A DNA stretch of 64,000 bases from Rhynchopus euleeides. Lineage: Eukaryota; Euglenozoa; Diplonemea; Diplonemida; Diplonemidae. The stretch is from contig OY723243.1 of NCBI GenBank assembly GCA_963210315.1, forward strand, positions 1,984,001-2,048,000, read 5' to 3'. The notes beneath the pieces are model-generated. The model had not been told where the DNA came from. It worked only from the letters and a program-made list of their open reading frames with translations, and did no database searches. Both the position numbers and the translations under genes were made by a program. Below, in pieces: positions 54,833-64,000 of this stretch (positions within the stretch are counted from its first letter, which is position 1; each line of letters begins with the position of its first letter).

Positions 54833-55950
54833 TTGGTGTTGCTGAAAGGCCCAAATTGCGTAGTTCGTGCGTAGTTTTGCGTAGTTTGTGCGTACATTGT
54901 GCATAAGCAATAATGCCACTTTTTTATTCTCTCCAGTGGGAAGCACGCTACCTCCAATACAGAGCCCAGACTGCACCAACACTACCACCGGCCTCGTCCC
55001 AGACCTTGTGGTGCCCATTTCCTGATGTCGGGGCCCTCCATGTATCCCAAATATCCACCCAGGCCCTCTGGTTTGCAGGAAGTCACTCTTCTGACTGCTG
55101 CGGAAGGACCTGTCTCTGGAGGCCTTAGGAGCCTGGCTCGAGACTCACCAAACTAGGTTGTCCGAGTCTCGAACCTCGGAAGACACATCAGTCAGCCCTC
55201 GCCCTTGTTTGTCTGTACCTGGGACCAACAGATGGCAACGCACTCTCAAGACAAGCCATAGCTCACTTGACAGTGGCTGAAGGCTAATGACACTGCCTGC
55301 GAAACCCCTTATCACTACAGAGCCGAGACTGGACCAAAACGCCCCCGAAAGGGGCCCCCTACTCGGGTGTTCAAAACCCCGTTCCTTTGACTATTTGGAA
55401 TCTGTGCGGATCGTAGTGGGGTCATTTCTGTGGTCGAGCTGTCAAGCTTCGTCCGTGAAACGTGGGTCTGGTTCAGGGGCTGGTCATAGGATGTGACTGA
55501 GAGGCAACCACACCAGCCCACCCAGCGGGACCCCCTCCTTGGGTATTCCAAAAACCCGTTATTTGGAACGTTTGGGGTCTGTGCGGATCGCAGTGGGGTC
55601 GTTTTGGCCATGGGGTGTCCATTTACACCTCTTACTGGGAACACCAATTGGGTGAAAACACCCCCCCTCATACCCCCCTACCCCCCGAGTACTCGGGGGG
55701 TAGGGGGGCCTGTAGAGGGCACACATTGTGATTTTTCGGCAAACAAACCTGTTTCTTTGCACGATACATGTGATTCAGAGTGGTCCCTGACTGGTATTCG
55801 AAAATTTTCGGCATTTTTTCAGCCTTTTTGAGCTAATTACTGGTCCCGCCCCAGTACAAAATAAAAAAGTGACATTACGAGGCCATATTGCGTAGTTCGT
55901 GCGTACTTGTGCGTAGTTCGTGCGCACATCATGCGAAGCACTTTCAGCAA
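54833..55950. repeat. inverted pair R5 (about 105-bp arms, 1.1 kb apart)
   Basis: Left arm TTGGTGTTGCTGAAAG ... GTGCGTAG repeats ... CACTTTTTTATT (54833-54945); right arm is its imperfect reverse complement (about 55850-55950: AATAAAAAAGTG ... CTTTCAGCAACACCA). Probably the ends of another foldback element of about 1.12 kb that contains a GCGGATCG pair. Confidence 0.6.
55345..55710 (+). repeat. paired GCGGATCG/GTGGGGTCA repeat (55 kb copy)
   Basis: Two copies at about 55383-55435 and 55558-55610, each CCCGTT then a TTTGG word then TGTGCGGATCG-AGTGGGGTC. Bounded by GGCCCCCTACTCGGG on the left and an inverted CCCGAGTACTCGGGGGGTAG on the right, so this repeat may itself be an inverted-repeat element about 365 bp long. 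Confidence 0.7.
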
Positions 55951-56898
55951 CACCATTTTTGCTCCTATATTTTTGCGGATCATCTCTCTGTTTCTCACCT
56001 TTTCTGGCTTCTCAAGAGAAGGGGCTTACCTGTTATCGTGAGCCTGTCCGCGAGGGTGTGTGTGTGGGTTTGGGACCGCCATCCGAGGGTAGCGGTTGCC
56101 TGACCCAGCCTCTTCCACAACAGCTGCCACCCCAAGCCACCCTGTCCTGTCCAACGGTGTGGGTGCAACGAGGCCTCTGAATGGTATGGGTTGTGTGGAT
56201 TGGTGTGGACAGGTCGGTGCAGTGCCCTCATCGCCCCCCCCCCGCCCACATTTATTTTGTTATGCCGTTGGAGCCGTCCTGCCGCCCTTCTCCATCTTCT
56301 ACTAAACAAAACAAAAACTGACAACACAGGTCGCACTAAAAAAAAAATCTTCCTCGGCTTTGTACCTTCCTGTCATTTTTAGATCGGCTTCCGGTTGTCT
56401 GTGTACTGTAAAACGCCTCCTCCAGGGTGGCGTGCCTTGCTTCTCGTTCCTTCGTTTTATTTGCTAACTTTTGTCTCATCTGTTTCCGTGCCTCAAACAA
56501 GAACGAGATGGTGTGTAAGCTGATGACCTGATCAATGCGTCTGCTATATCTTCAGGTGAATTCAACGATGGCTTCTTGATTTGGACTGCGTACAAATTGA
56601 GAGTTTTGTCAAGAAATTGGAATCGTGCCGAATGCCGAGATGGGTCAGCACATAGTCAATGAAGTAGCCGTGGTGAATTTCGTTCGAAGTACGTTCGGCA
56701 AGAAGCAGTGCCTTTCCCCCTCCCCATTGCGACGGACACAACTGCGTATTGACATGTATGCTGTGGCCAGCCATCATGGCAGTGACATACACCACGTACC
56801 GCACAGCACCACACGTATCCTGTACCCCCCCCCCCCCTGTGGTTTGTATAGTTGTATTTATTGTACGGACGCGCGTCGCAAGCGCGTGAGGGAAAACC

Positions 56899-59800
56899 AT
56901 GGTGCAACCAGACGATGACACCGTCTCCACATATACAAGGGATTACCAGCGCCCCCCTGACGGCTCGTACAGCCCAGGGCGGAGTGTCTCGCGTTCGCAG
57001 GCAGCTGGCGCGCCCTCTGACTTCGAGGGTCAGACACAATACCTGACGGAGTACCAGGGGTACAACACAGAGCACCTCAGCCAGCACCGTCAGCGCAACG
57101 ACTACGCTTCGGAGACACAGCAGACCCATGGCGACGTTGATCACTTCCGCACCAGTGCCCAGGAGAGCTACGCGGCCCCGGAGTCATCGGCGTATGTGAA
57201 GCCTGTGGGTCGTGAAGGCGCTGGGATGGAGGTTACCCACGCTGACCCTGACCACTTCCGCACCAGCAAGCAAAAAGACTATGCCGCTCCTGAAGCCAGC
57301 GCATACCAGGACAGAGCTGCGCAGCCTGCTGTCCCGGATCACGTCGCCGCAAGCACCGACCCTGACCACTTCCGGACAAGCAAGCAGAGTGACTACGTCG
57401 CACCCGATGCGTCTGCCTACCAGAAGCCCAGCGGCACGGACTACCCAGACATGGAGGTGATGCAGACAGACCCCCAGCACTTCCGCACACTTGCGCAGGA
57501 TAACTACGGTGCTCCCGACCCCAGTGCCTACACCAAGCCCCAGTCGACGGCTCGGGGGCTCCCTGAGTCCTCGCACGCCGACCCTGACCACTTCCGCACC
57601 AGCAAGCAGAACGACTACCAGGCTCCTGACAGCTCTGCTTACGACAAGCAGGGTGCGGCAGATGCACCGCCTGCACAGGATGCTTACCAGACTGACCCCG
57701 ATCACTTCAAGACGTCCAAGCAGCAGGACTACGCTGCGCCGGATGCGTCTGCGTATTCCAGGGTGCAGGGAGGCACATATCCAGAGGCGGAGGTGATGCA
57801 TGCTGACCCCAGCCACTTCCTCACAACTCAGCAGCAGCAGTACCAGGCGCCTGACGAGGCGTCGTACCCTCGCTCCCGGAATGCGGCAGCCCCTCAGGCA
57901 GAGGTGACACACGCCGACCCCGACCACTTCCGCACCAGCAAGCAGCAGGACTATCAGGCTCCTGACAGCTCTGCTTACGACAAACAGGGTGCGGCAGGTG
58001 CACCGCCTGCACAGGATGCTTACCAGACTGACCCTGACCACTTCAAGACGTCCAAGCAGCAGGACTACGCTGCTCCGGATGCGTCTGCGTACCACCGCCC
58101 TGAGGGGACTCAGGTTCCGCATGTCGAGCCCACCAACGCTGACCCCAGCCACTTCCTCACAACTCAGCAGCAGCAGTACCAGGCGCCTGACGAGGCGTCG
58201 TACCCTCGCTCCCGGAATGCGGCAGCACCACAGACGGAGGTGACACACGCCGACCCCGACCACTTCCGCACCAGCAAGCAGCAGGACTACCAGGCTCCTG
58301 ACGGATCAGCGTACAAGCGTCCGGACCTGAACAGCTCCGGCGAGTACCCGGAGCCACTTCGGCCTGACCCTGACCACTTCAAGACATCCAAGCAGCAGGA
58401 CTACGCTGCTCCGGATGCGTCTGCGTACCAGCGCCCTGAGGGGACGCAGGTTCCGCACGCCGAGCCCACCAGTACTGACCCCAACCACTTCCTCACAACT
58501 CAGCAGCAGCAGTACCAGGCGCCTGACGAGGCGTCGTACCCCCGCTCCCGGAATGCGGCAGCACCACAGACGGAGGTGACACACGCCGACCCCGACCACT
58601 TCCGCACCAGCAAGCAGCAGGACTACCAGGCGCCTGACAGCTCTGCGTACCAGCGTCCGGAGCAGGGGCAAGTGCCGGAGGCAGCGCAACTCCACGCAAA
58701 CCCAGACCACTTCCAGACGAGCACACAGCGGGACTACCAGGCGCCGGACCCATCGGCCTACGCACGGCTTGAAGGAGGTGAGAGCCTGCAGCCAGAACTT
58801 CAGCCAACTGACCCTGACCACTTCCGCACCAGTAAGCAGCAGGACTACCAGGCGCCTGATGCATCGGCATACCAGCGTGGCCAGCAGGCACCAGGAACCC
58901 AAGTCGACGCAACGCACGCCGATCCCGACCACTTCCGCACCAGCAAGCAGCAGGACTACCAGGCGCCTGACGAGTCTGCGTACGCCAGGCCTGAGGGTGT
59001 TGCCAGCCCTGGTCGCGAACTGACGCGCGCGGACCCCGACCACTTCCGCACAAGCAAGCAGCAAGACTACGGTGCCCCTGATGACTCCGCTTATGCTCGG
59101 CCGGAAGGCGTCGTCAGTCCGAGTCGCGAGCTGACTCGTGCTGACCCTGACCACTTCCGTACCAGCAAGCAGCAGGACTACGCCGCGCCGGACAAGGATG
59201 CCTACGCACGCCCTGAGGGCATGCAGAGTGAGCGCCGTGACCTCACCACTGCCGATCCGGACCACTTCCGCACCAGCAAGCAGCAGGACTACCAGGCTCC
59301 GGATGAGTCTGCCTACGCTCGTCCTGAGGGGGCGGCAAGCCCTGGCCGTGAACTGACGCGTGCCGACCCTGACCACTTCAGGACCAGCAAGCAGCAGGAC
59401 TACGGTGCCCCTGACCAGGATGCCTACGCTCGCCCCGACGGTGTTGTGAGCCCCAGCCGTGAGCTGACACGTGCCGACCCTGACCACTTCCGCACGAGCA
59501 AGCAGCAGGACTACGCCGCGCCGGACAAGGATGCCTACGCACGCCCTGAGGGCCTGCAGAGCGAACGCCGTGACCTCACCACTGCCGATCCGGACCACTT
59601 CCGGACTAGCAAGCAGCAGGACTACCAGGCGCCTGACGAGTCTGCGTACGCTCGTCCCGAGGGGGCTGCGAGCCCTGGCCGTGAACTGACGCGTGCGGAT
59701 CCTGACCACTTCAGGACCAGCAAGCAGCAGGACTACGGTGCCCCTGATGAGTCTGCCTACGCGCGCCCCGAAGGTGTTGTGAGCCCGAGTCGCGAATTGA

Positions 59801-62800
59801 CACGTGCTGACCCTGACCACTTCCGCACCAGCAAGCAGCAGGACTACGCAGCACCTGACCAGGACGCCTACGCACGCCCTGAGGGCCTGCAGAGCGAACG
59901 CCGTGACCTCACCACTGCCGATCCGGACCACTTCCGGACTAGCAAGCAGCAGGACTACCAGGCGCCTGACGAGTCTGCGTACGCCAGGCCGGAGGGTGCT
60001 GCGAGTCCCAGTCGGGAGCTGACACGTGCTGACCCCGACCACTTCAGGACCAGCAAGCAGCAGGACTACGGTGCTCCTGATGAGTCTGCTTACGCCCGTC
60101 CTGAGGGTGTCGCCAGCCCCAGCCGCGAGCTGACACGTGCCGACCCTGACCACTTCCGCACAAGCAAGCAGCAGGACTACGCTGCACCTGACCAGGATGC
60201 CTACGCGCGTCCTGAGGGCCTGCAGAGCGAACGCCGTGACCTCACGACAGCCGACCCTGACCACTTCCGCACCAGCAAGCAGCAGGACTACCAGGCTCCT
60301 GATGAGTCTGCCTACGCCCGGCCGGAGGGTGTTGTCAGCCCTGGTCGTGAACTGACGCGTGCCGATCCGGACCACTTCAGGACCAGCAAGCAGCAGGACT
60401 ACGGTGCCCCGGACGAGTCTGCCTACGCCAGGCCGGAGGGTGTTGCGAGCCCGGGTCGTGAGCTGACGCGTGCTGACCCTGACCACTTCCGTACCAGCAA
60501 GCAGCAGGACTACGCAGCACCTGACCAGGATGCGTACGCACGTCCTGAGGGCCTGCATAGCGAACGCCGTGAGCTGACTGCTGCTGACCCGGACCACTTC
60601 CGCACCAGCAAGCAGCAGGACTACCAGGCTCCCGATGAGTCTGCGTACGCTCGTCCCGAGGGGGCGGCAAGCCCTGGCCGTGAACTCACGCGTGCTGACC
60701 CTGACCACTTCCGCACCAGCAAGCAGCAGGATTACGGTGCCCCGGACGAGTCTGCATACGCTCGCCCGGAAGGTGTTCTGAGCCCGAGCCGCGAGCTGAC
60801 TCGTGCTGACCCGGACCACTTCCGCACAAGCAAGCAGCAGGACTACGCAGCACCTGACCAAGATGCATACGCCCGTCCTGAGGGCCTCCAGAGTGAACGC
60901 CGTGAGCTGACCACTGCCGACCCTGACCACTTCCGCACAAGCAAGCAGCAGGACTACCAGGCTCCCGATGACTCAGCCTACGCCAGGCCTGAGGGTGTTG
61001 CCAGCCCTGGCCGCGAGCTGACGCGTGCTGACCCTGACCACTTCCGTACCAGCAAGCAGCAGGACTACGGTGCACCTGACGAGTCTGCCTATGCCCGTCC
61101 TGAGGGTGTTGTCAGCCCCAGCCGCGAGCTGACACGTGCTGACCCGGACCACTTCAGGACTAGCAAGCAGCAGGACTACGCCGCACCGGGCCAGGATGCG
61201 TACGCTCGTCCTGAGGGCCTGCACAGCGAGCGCCGTGAGCTGACAACTGCAGACCCGGACCACTTCCGCACCAGCAAGCAGAACGACTACCAGGCTCCTG
61301 ACGAGTCTGCGTACGCCAGGCCTGAGGGTGTTGCCAGTTCGGGCAGGGAACTGACACGTGCAGACCCTGACCACTTCCGCACCAGCAAGCAGCAGGATTA
61401 CGGGGCGCCCGACGAGTCCGCGTACGCTCGCCCGGAGGGTGTTGTCAGCCCGAGCCGTGAGCTGACGCGTGCTGACCCTGACCACTTCAGGACCAGCAAG
61501 CAGCAGGACTACGGTGCTCCTGATGAGTCTGCTTATGCGCGCCCTGAGGGGCTCCAGAGTGAGCGCCGTGAGCTCACTGCCGCTGACCCGGACCACTTCA
61601 GGACCAGCAAGCAGCAGGACTACCAGGCTCCTGATGAGTCCGCCTACGCTCGCCCCGAGGGTGTTGCCAGCCCTGGGCGGGAGTTGACACGTGCCGACCC
61701 TGACCACTTCCGCACCAGCAAGCAGCAGGACTACGGTGCCCCAGACGAGTCTGCCTACGCGTGCCCTGAGGGTGTCGTGAGTCCGAGCCGTGAGCTAACA
61801 CGCGCCGATCCGGACCATTTCCGCACCAGCAAGCAGCAGGACTACGCCGCACCTGACCAGGATGCGTATGCCCGTCCTGAGGGACTGCACAGTGAGCGCC
61901 GTGAGTTGACTGCTGCCGATCCGGACCACTTCCGCACTAGCAAGCAGCAGGACTACCAGGCTCCTGACGAGTCCGCCTACGCAAGGCCTGAGGGTGTCGC
62001 AAGCCCCGGTCGGGAATTGACGCGTGCAGACCCTGACCACTTCCGCACGAGCAAGCAGCAGGACTACGGTGCCCCGGACGAATCTGCGTATGCGCGCCCT
62101 GAGGGCGTTGCCAGCCCTAGTCGCGAGCTCACCCGTGCTGACCCCGATCACTTCCGCACAAGCAAGCAGCAGGACTACGCCGCACCCGATCGCGATGCGT
62201 ATGCCCGGCCGGAAGGGCTGCAGAGTGAGCGCCGTGAGTTGACTACTGCCGACCCGGACCACTTCCGCACCAGCAAGCAGAACGACTACCAGGCTCCGGA
62301 TGAGTCTGCGTACGCCAGGCCTGAGGGTGTTGCCAGTCCTGGACGGGAGCTCACGCGTGCAGACCCTGACCACTTCCGCACCAGCAAGCAGCAGGACTAC
62401 GGTGCCCCTGACGAGTCTGCGTACGCGCGCCCTGAGGGCGTTGTCAGCCCGAGCCGTCAGCTTACGCGTGCGGACCCTGACCACTTCCGGACTAGCAAGC
62501 AGCAGGACTACGCAGCACCTGACCAGGACGCCTACGCGCGTCCTGAGGGCCTGCATAGTGAGCGCCGTGAGTTGACTGCTGCCGACCCCGACCACTTCCG
62601 CACAAGCAAGCAGAACGACTACCAGGCGCCTGACGAGTCGGCCTACGCTCGACCTGAGGGTGTTGCCAGCCCTGGCAGGGAACTCACGCGCGCGGACCCT
62701 GACCACTTCAGGACCAGCAAGCAGGAGGACTACGGCGCGCCCGACGAGTCTGCGTACGCGCGCCCCGAAGGTGTAATGAGCCCGAGCCGCGAACTCACAC

Positions 62801-64000
62801 GTGCCGATCCGGACCACTTCCGCACCAGCAAGCAGCAGGACTACGCCGCGCCGGACCAGGATGCGTATGCACGTCCTGAGGGCCTGCAGAGTGAGCGCCG
62901 TGAGTTGACTGCTGCTGACCCCGACCACTTCCGCACCAGCAAGCAGCAGGACTACCAGGCGCCTGATGAGTCCGCTTACGCTCGTCCTGAGGGTGTTGCG
63001 AGTCCGGGCAGGGAAATGACGCGTGCCGACCCTGACCACTTCCGCACAAGCAAGCAGCAGGATTACGGTGCCCCGGACGAGTCTGCATACGCTCGGCCTG
63101 AGGGTGTCGTCAGCCCGAGCCGCGAACTCACACGTGCTGACCCGGACCACTTCAGGACCAGCAAGCAGCAGGACTACGCCGCACCTGACCAGGATGCGTA
63201 CGCGCGTCCTGAGGGTCTCCAGAGTGAGCGCCGTGAGCTGACTGCTGCGGACCCGGACCACTTCCGCACCAGCAAGCAGCAGGACTACCAGGCTCCTGAT
63301 GAGTCTGCGTACGCTCGCCCCGAGGGTGTCGCGAGCCCTGGGCGGGAGTTGACACGTGCTGACCCTGACCACTTCCGCACGAGCAAGCAGCAGGACTACG
63401 GTGCCCCGGACGAATCCGCTTATGCTCGCCCCGAGGGTGTCGTCAGCCCCAGCCGCGAGCTGACACGTGCCGACCCTGACCACTTCCGCACCAGCAAGCA
63501 GCAGGACTACGCAGCACCTGACCAGGATGCGTACGCACGTCCTGAGGGCCTGCACAGTGAACGCCGTGAATTGACTGCCGCAGACCCTGACCACTTCCGC
63601 ACCAGCAAGCAGAACGACTACCAGGCTCCTGATGAGTCGGCTTACGCTCGCCCCGAGGGCGTTGCCAGCCCTGGCAGGGAACTGACGCGTGCAGACCCTG
63701 ACCACTTCCGCACGAGCAAGCAGCAGGATTACGGTGCCCCAGACGAGTCTGCGTACGCGCGCCCTGAGGGCGTTGTCAGCCCGAGCCGTCAGCTTACGCG
63801 TGCGGACCCTGACCACTTCCGCACCAGCAAGCAGCAGGACTACGCAGCACCTGACCAGGATGCCTACGCGCGTCCTGAGGGCCTGCACAGTGAGCGCCGT
63901 GAACTGACTGCCGCCGACCCGGACCACTTCCGCACCAGCAAGCAGAACGACTACCAGGCGCCTGACGAGTCTGCGTACGCGAGGCCCGAGGGTGTTGCCA
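56899..64000 (+). CDS. giant tandem-repeat protein, partial (runs off the window)
   Basis: One uninterrupted frame of at least 2,367 codons from MVQPDDDTV. After about 75 unique residues rich in Tyr, Ser and Gln there are about 60 tandem units of about 37 residues: ADPDHFRTSKQQDY-xAPDxSAYARPEG plus a variable tail. Early units (to about 59030) vary, including SHFLTTQQQQYQAPDEASY types. From about 59030 three unit types alternate as a 333-bp higher-order repeat: GAPDES/VVSPSRELTR, AAPDQD/LQSERRELTA and QAPDES/VASPGRELTR. Strongly hydrophilic, no signal peptide or membrane segment, essentially free of Cys (one at about 61762). Not a family I recognise. Short Tyr/Pro repeats of this style occur in microtubule-binding axonemal proteins such as SAXO, so a cytoskeletal fibre role is a guess only. 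Long antisense frames here are shadows. Confidence 0.85.
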   Translation, partial: MVQPDDDTVSTYTRDYQRPPDGSYSPGRSVSRSQAAGAPSDFEGQTQYLTEYQGYNTEHLSQHRQRNDYASETQQTHGDVDHFRTSAQESYAAPESSAYVKPVGREGAGMEVTHADPDHFRTSKQKDYAAPEASAYQDRAAQPAVPDHVAASTDPDHFRTSKQSDYVAPDASAYQKPSGTDYPDMEVMQTDPQHFRTLAQDNYGAPDPSAYTKPQSTARGLPESSHADPDHFRTSKQNDYQAPDSSAYDKQGAADAPPAQDAYQTDPDHFKTSKQQDYAAPDASAYSRVQGGTYPEAEVMHADPSHFLTTQQQQYQAPDEASYPRSRNAAAPQAEVTHADPDHFRTSKQQDYQAPDSSAYDKQGAAGAPPAQDAYQTDPDHFKTSKQQDYAAPDASAYHRPEGTQVPHVEPTNADPSHFLTTQQQQYQAPDEASYPRSRNAAAPQTEVTHADPDHFRTSKQQDYQAPDGSAYKRPDLNSSGEYPEPLRPDPDHFKTSKQQDYAAPDASAYQRPEGTQVPHAEPTSTDPNHFLTTQQQQYQAPDEASYPRSRNAAAPQTEVTHADPDHFRTSKQQDYQAPDSSAYQRPEQGQVPEAAQLHANPDHFQTSTQRDYQAPDPSAYARLEGGESLQPELQPTDPDHFRTSKQQDYQAPDASAYQRGQQAPGTQVDATHADPDHFRTSKQQDYQAPDESAYARPEGVASPGRELTRADPDHFRTSKQQDYGAPDDSAYARPEGVVSPSRELTRADPDHFRTSKQQDYAAPDKDAYARPEGMQSERRDLTTADPDHFRTSKQQDYQAPDESAYARPEGAASPGRELTRADPDHFRTSKQQDYGAPDQDAYARPDGVVSPSRELTRADPDHFRTSKQQDYAAPDKDAYARPEGLQSERRDLTTADPDHFRTSKQQDYQAPDESAYARPEGAASPGRELTRADPDHFRTSKQQDYGAPDESAYARPEGVVSPSRELTRADPDHFRTSKQQDYAAPDQDAYARPEGLQSERRDLTTADPDHFRTSKQQDYQAPDESAYARPEGAASPSRELTRADPDHFRTSKQQDYGAPDESAYARPEGVASPSRELTRADPDHFRTSKQQDYAAPDQDAYARPEGLQSERRDLTTADPDHFRTSKQQDYQAPDESAYARPEGVVSPGRELTRADPDHFRTSKQQDYGAPDESAYARPEGVASPGRELTRADPDHFRTSKQQDYAAPDQDAYARPEGLHSERRELTAADPDHFRTSKQQDYQAPDESAYARPEGAASPGRELTRADPDHFRTSKQQDYGAPDESAYARPEGVLSPSRELTRADPDHFRTSKQQDYAAPDQDAYARPEGLQSERRELTTADPDHFRTSKQQDYQAPDDSAYARPEGVASPGRELTRADPDHFRTSKQQDYGAPDESAYARPEGVVSPSRELTRADPDHFRTSKQQDYAAPGQDAYARPEGLHSERRELTTADPDHFRTSKQNDYQAPDESAYARPEGVASSGRELTRADPDHFRTSKQQDYGAPDESAYARPEGVVSPSRELTRADPDHFRTSKQQDYGAPDESAYARPEGLQSERRELTAADPDHFRTSKQQDYQAPDESAYARPEGVASPGRELTRADPDHFRTSKQQDYGAPDESAYACPEGVVSPSRELTRADPDHFRTSKQQDYAAPDQDAYARPEGLHSERRELTAADPDHFRTSKQQDYQAPDESAYARPEGVASPGRELTRADPDHFRTSKQQDYGAPDESAYARPEGVASPSRELTRADPDHFRTSKQQDYAAPDRDAYARPEGLQSERRELTTADPDHFRTSKQNDYQAPDESAYARPEGVASPGRELTRADPDHFRTSKQQDYGAPDESAYARPEGVVSPSRQLTRADPDHFRTSKQQDYAAPDQDAYARPEGLHSERRELTAADPDHFRTSKQNDYQAPDESAYARPEGVASPGRELTRADPDHFRTSKQEDYGAPDESAYARPEGVMSPSRELTRADPDHFRTSKQQDYAAPDQDAYARPEGLQSERRELTAADPDHFRTSKQQDYQAPDESAYARPEGVASPGREMTRADPDHFRTSKQQDYGAPDESAYARPEGVVSPSRELTRADPDHFRTSKQQDYAAPDQDAYARPEGLQSERRELTAADPDHFRTSKQQDYQAPDESAYARPEGVASPGRELTRADPDHFRTSKQQDYGAPDESAYARPEGVVSPSRELTRADPDHFRTSKQQDYAAPDQDAYARPEGLHSERRELTAADPDHFRTSKQNDYQAPDESAYARPEGVASPGRELTRADPDHFRTSKQQDYGAPDESAYARPEGVVSPSRQLTRADPDHFRTSKQQDYAAPDQDAYARPEGLHSERRELTAADPDHFRTSKQNDYQAPDESAYARPEGVA

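Larger units (their letters stand above)
51599..56898. other. repeat-rich non-coding region
   Basis: No supported gene. Poly-C runs lie at 52091-52106, 52362-52377, 53428-53439, 53521-53530 and 56826-56838. It contains the TAAAGTGCAG arrays, the R5 inverted pair and another GCGGATCG pair (separate entries). Frames of about 320-355 codons near 52209-53174 (plus) and 53185-54252 (minus) show low-complexity or repeat-derived translation and are not called. The last 60 bp lead into the repeat-protein gene. Confidence 0.5.

Noticed and set aside
55145-55190. tRNA T-arm-like hairpin CCGAGGTTCGAGACTCGG
   Set aside because: The loop is 8 nt and no cloverleaf can be built around it.
57184-63927. Long open frames on the minus strand (up to about 874 codons) with VVLLLAGAEVVRVS-type repeats that resemble membrane protein
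   Set aside because: They are the antisense of the tandem-repeat gene; the 111-bp unit happens to lack stops in that frame. The plus frame has a start, a unique N-terminus and one uninterrupted frame throughout.
57130-64000. CRISPR array
   Set aside because: The regular repeats are coding units of a long open frame in eukaryotic DNA, without spacers.

Overview
The window is nuclear DNA of a eukaryotic protist. Genes are intron-poor, GC-rich and use mostly G/C-ending codons. The recognisable products are eukaryotic: a kinesin, a Cdh1-type APC/C coactivator, two two-pore channels, a PH/Arf-like fusion and a LINE retrotransposon. All seven inferred introns begin GTATG and end in AG. TGA and TAG both serve as stops, so the standard code is assumed. 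I cannot name the species; a free-living flagellate (possibly an excavate/metamonad) is only a guess.

Layout: 1-2.5 kb is non-coding, with a fragment of a dispersed repeat and a TTCGCGCGAA minisatellite. 2.5-7.0 kb holds a coiled-coil/SPRY gene and a four-exon gene joining a PH domain, an EF-hand-like segment and a degenerate Arf-like GTPase. 7.0-10.5 kb shows nothing clear. 10.5-17.3 kb is a minus-strand LINE whose ORF1 and ORF2 share one frame, split by one TGA, with a 2A-type DIETNPGP motif at the start of ORF2. 17.7-19.6 kb encodes a kinesin. 20.4-22.6 kb is two abutting inverted-repeat elements. 26.0-29.6 and 34.9-38.3 kb are tandem paralogous two-pore channel genes. 39.0-51.6 kb is dominated by inverted-repeat elements around a Cdh1 gene. 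51.6-56.9 kb is repeat-rich and non-coding. 56.9 kb to the right edge is one open frame of about 60 tandem 37-residue units, later organised as a 333-bp higher-order repeat.

The main novelty candidates are: (1) a family of elements bounded by TA, with G-run termini and long inverted repeats, in six copies of which some abut and share one TA, and one of which (about 5 kb) carries a small RS-rich reading frame; (2) the in-frame TGA plus 2A arrangement of the LINE; (3) the giant homogenised repeat protein; (4) the PH/EF/Arf-like fusion lacking normal GTPase residues. The host genes look like ordinary cell-biology genes (calcium channels, cell-cycle control, transport), not an operon-like system. 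All are on the plus strand except the LINE and the RS-rich frame.
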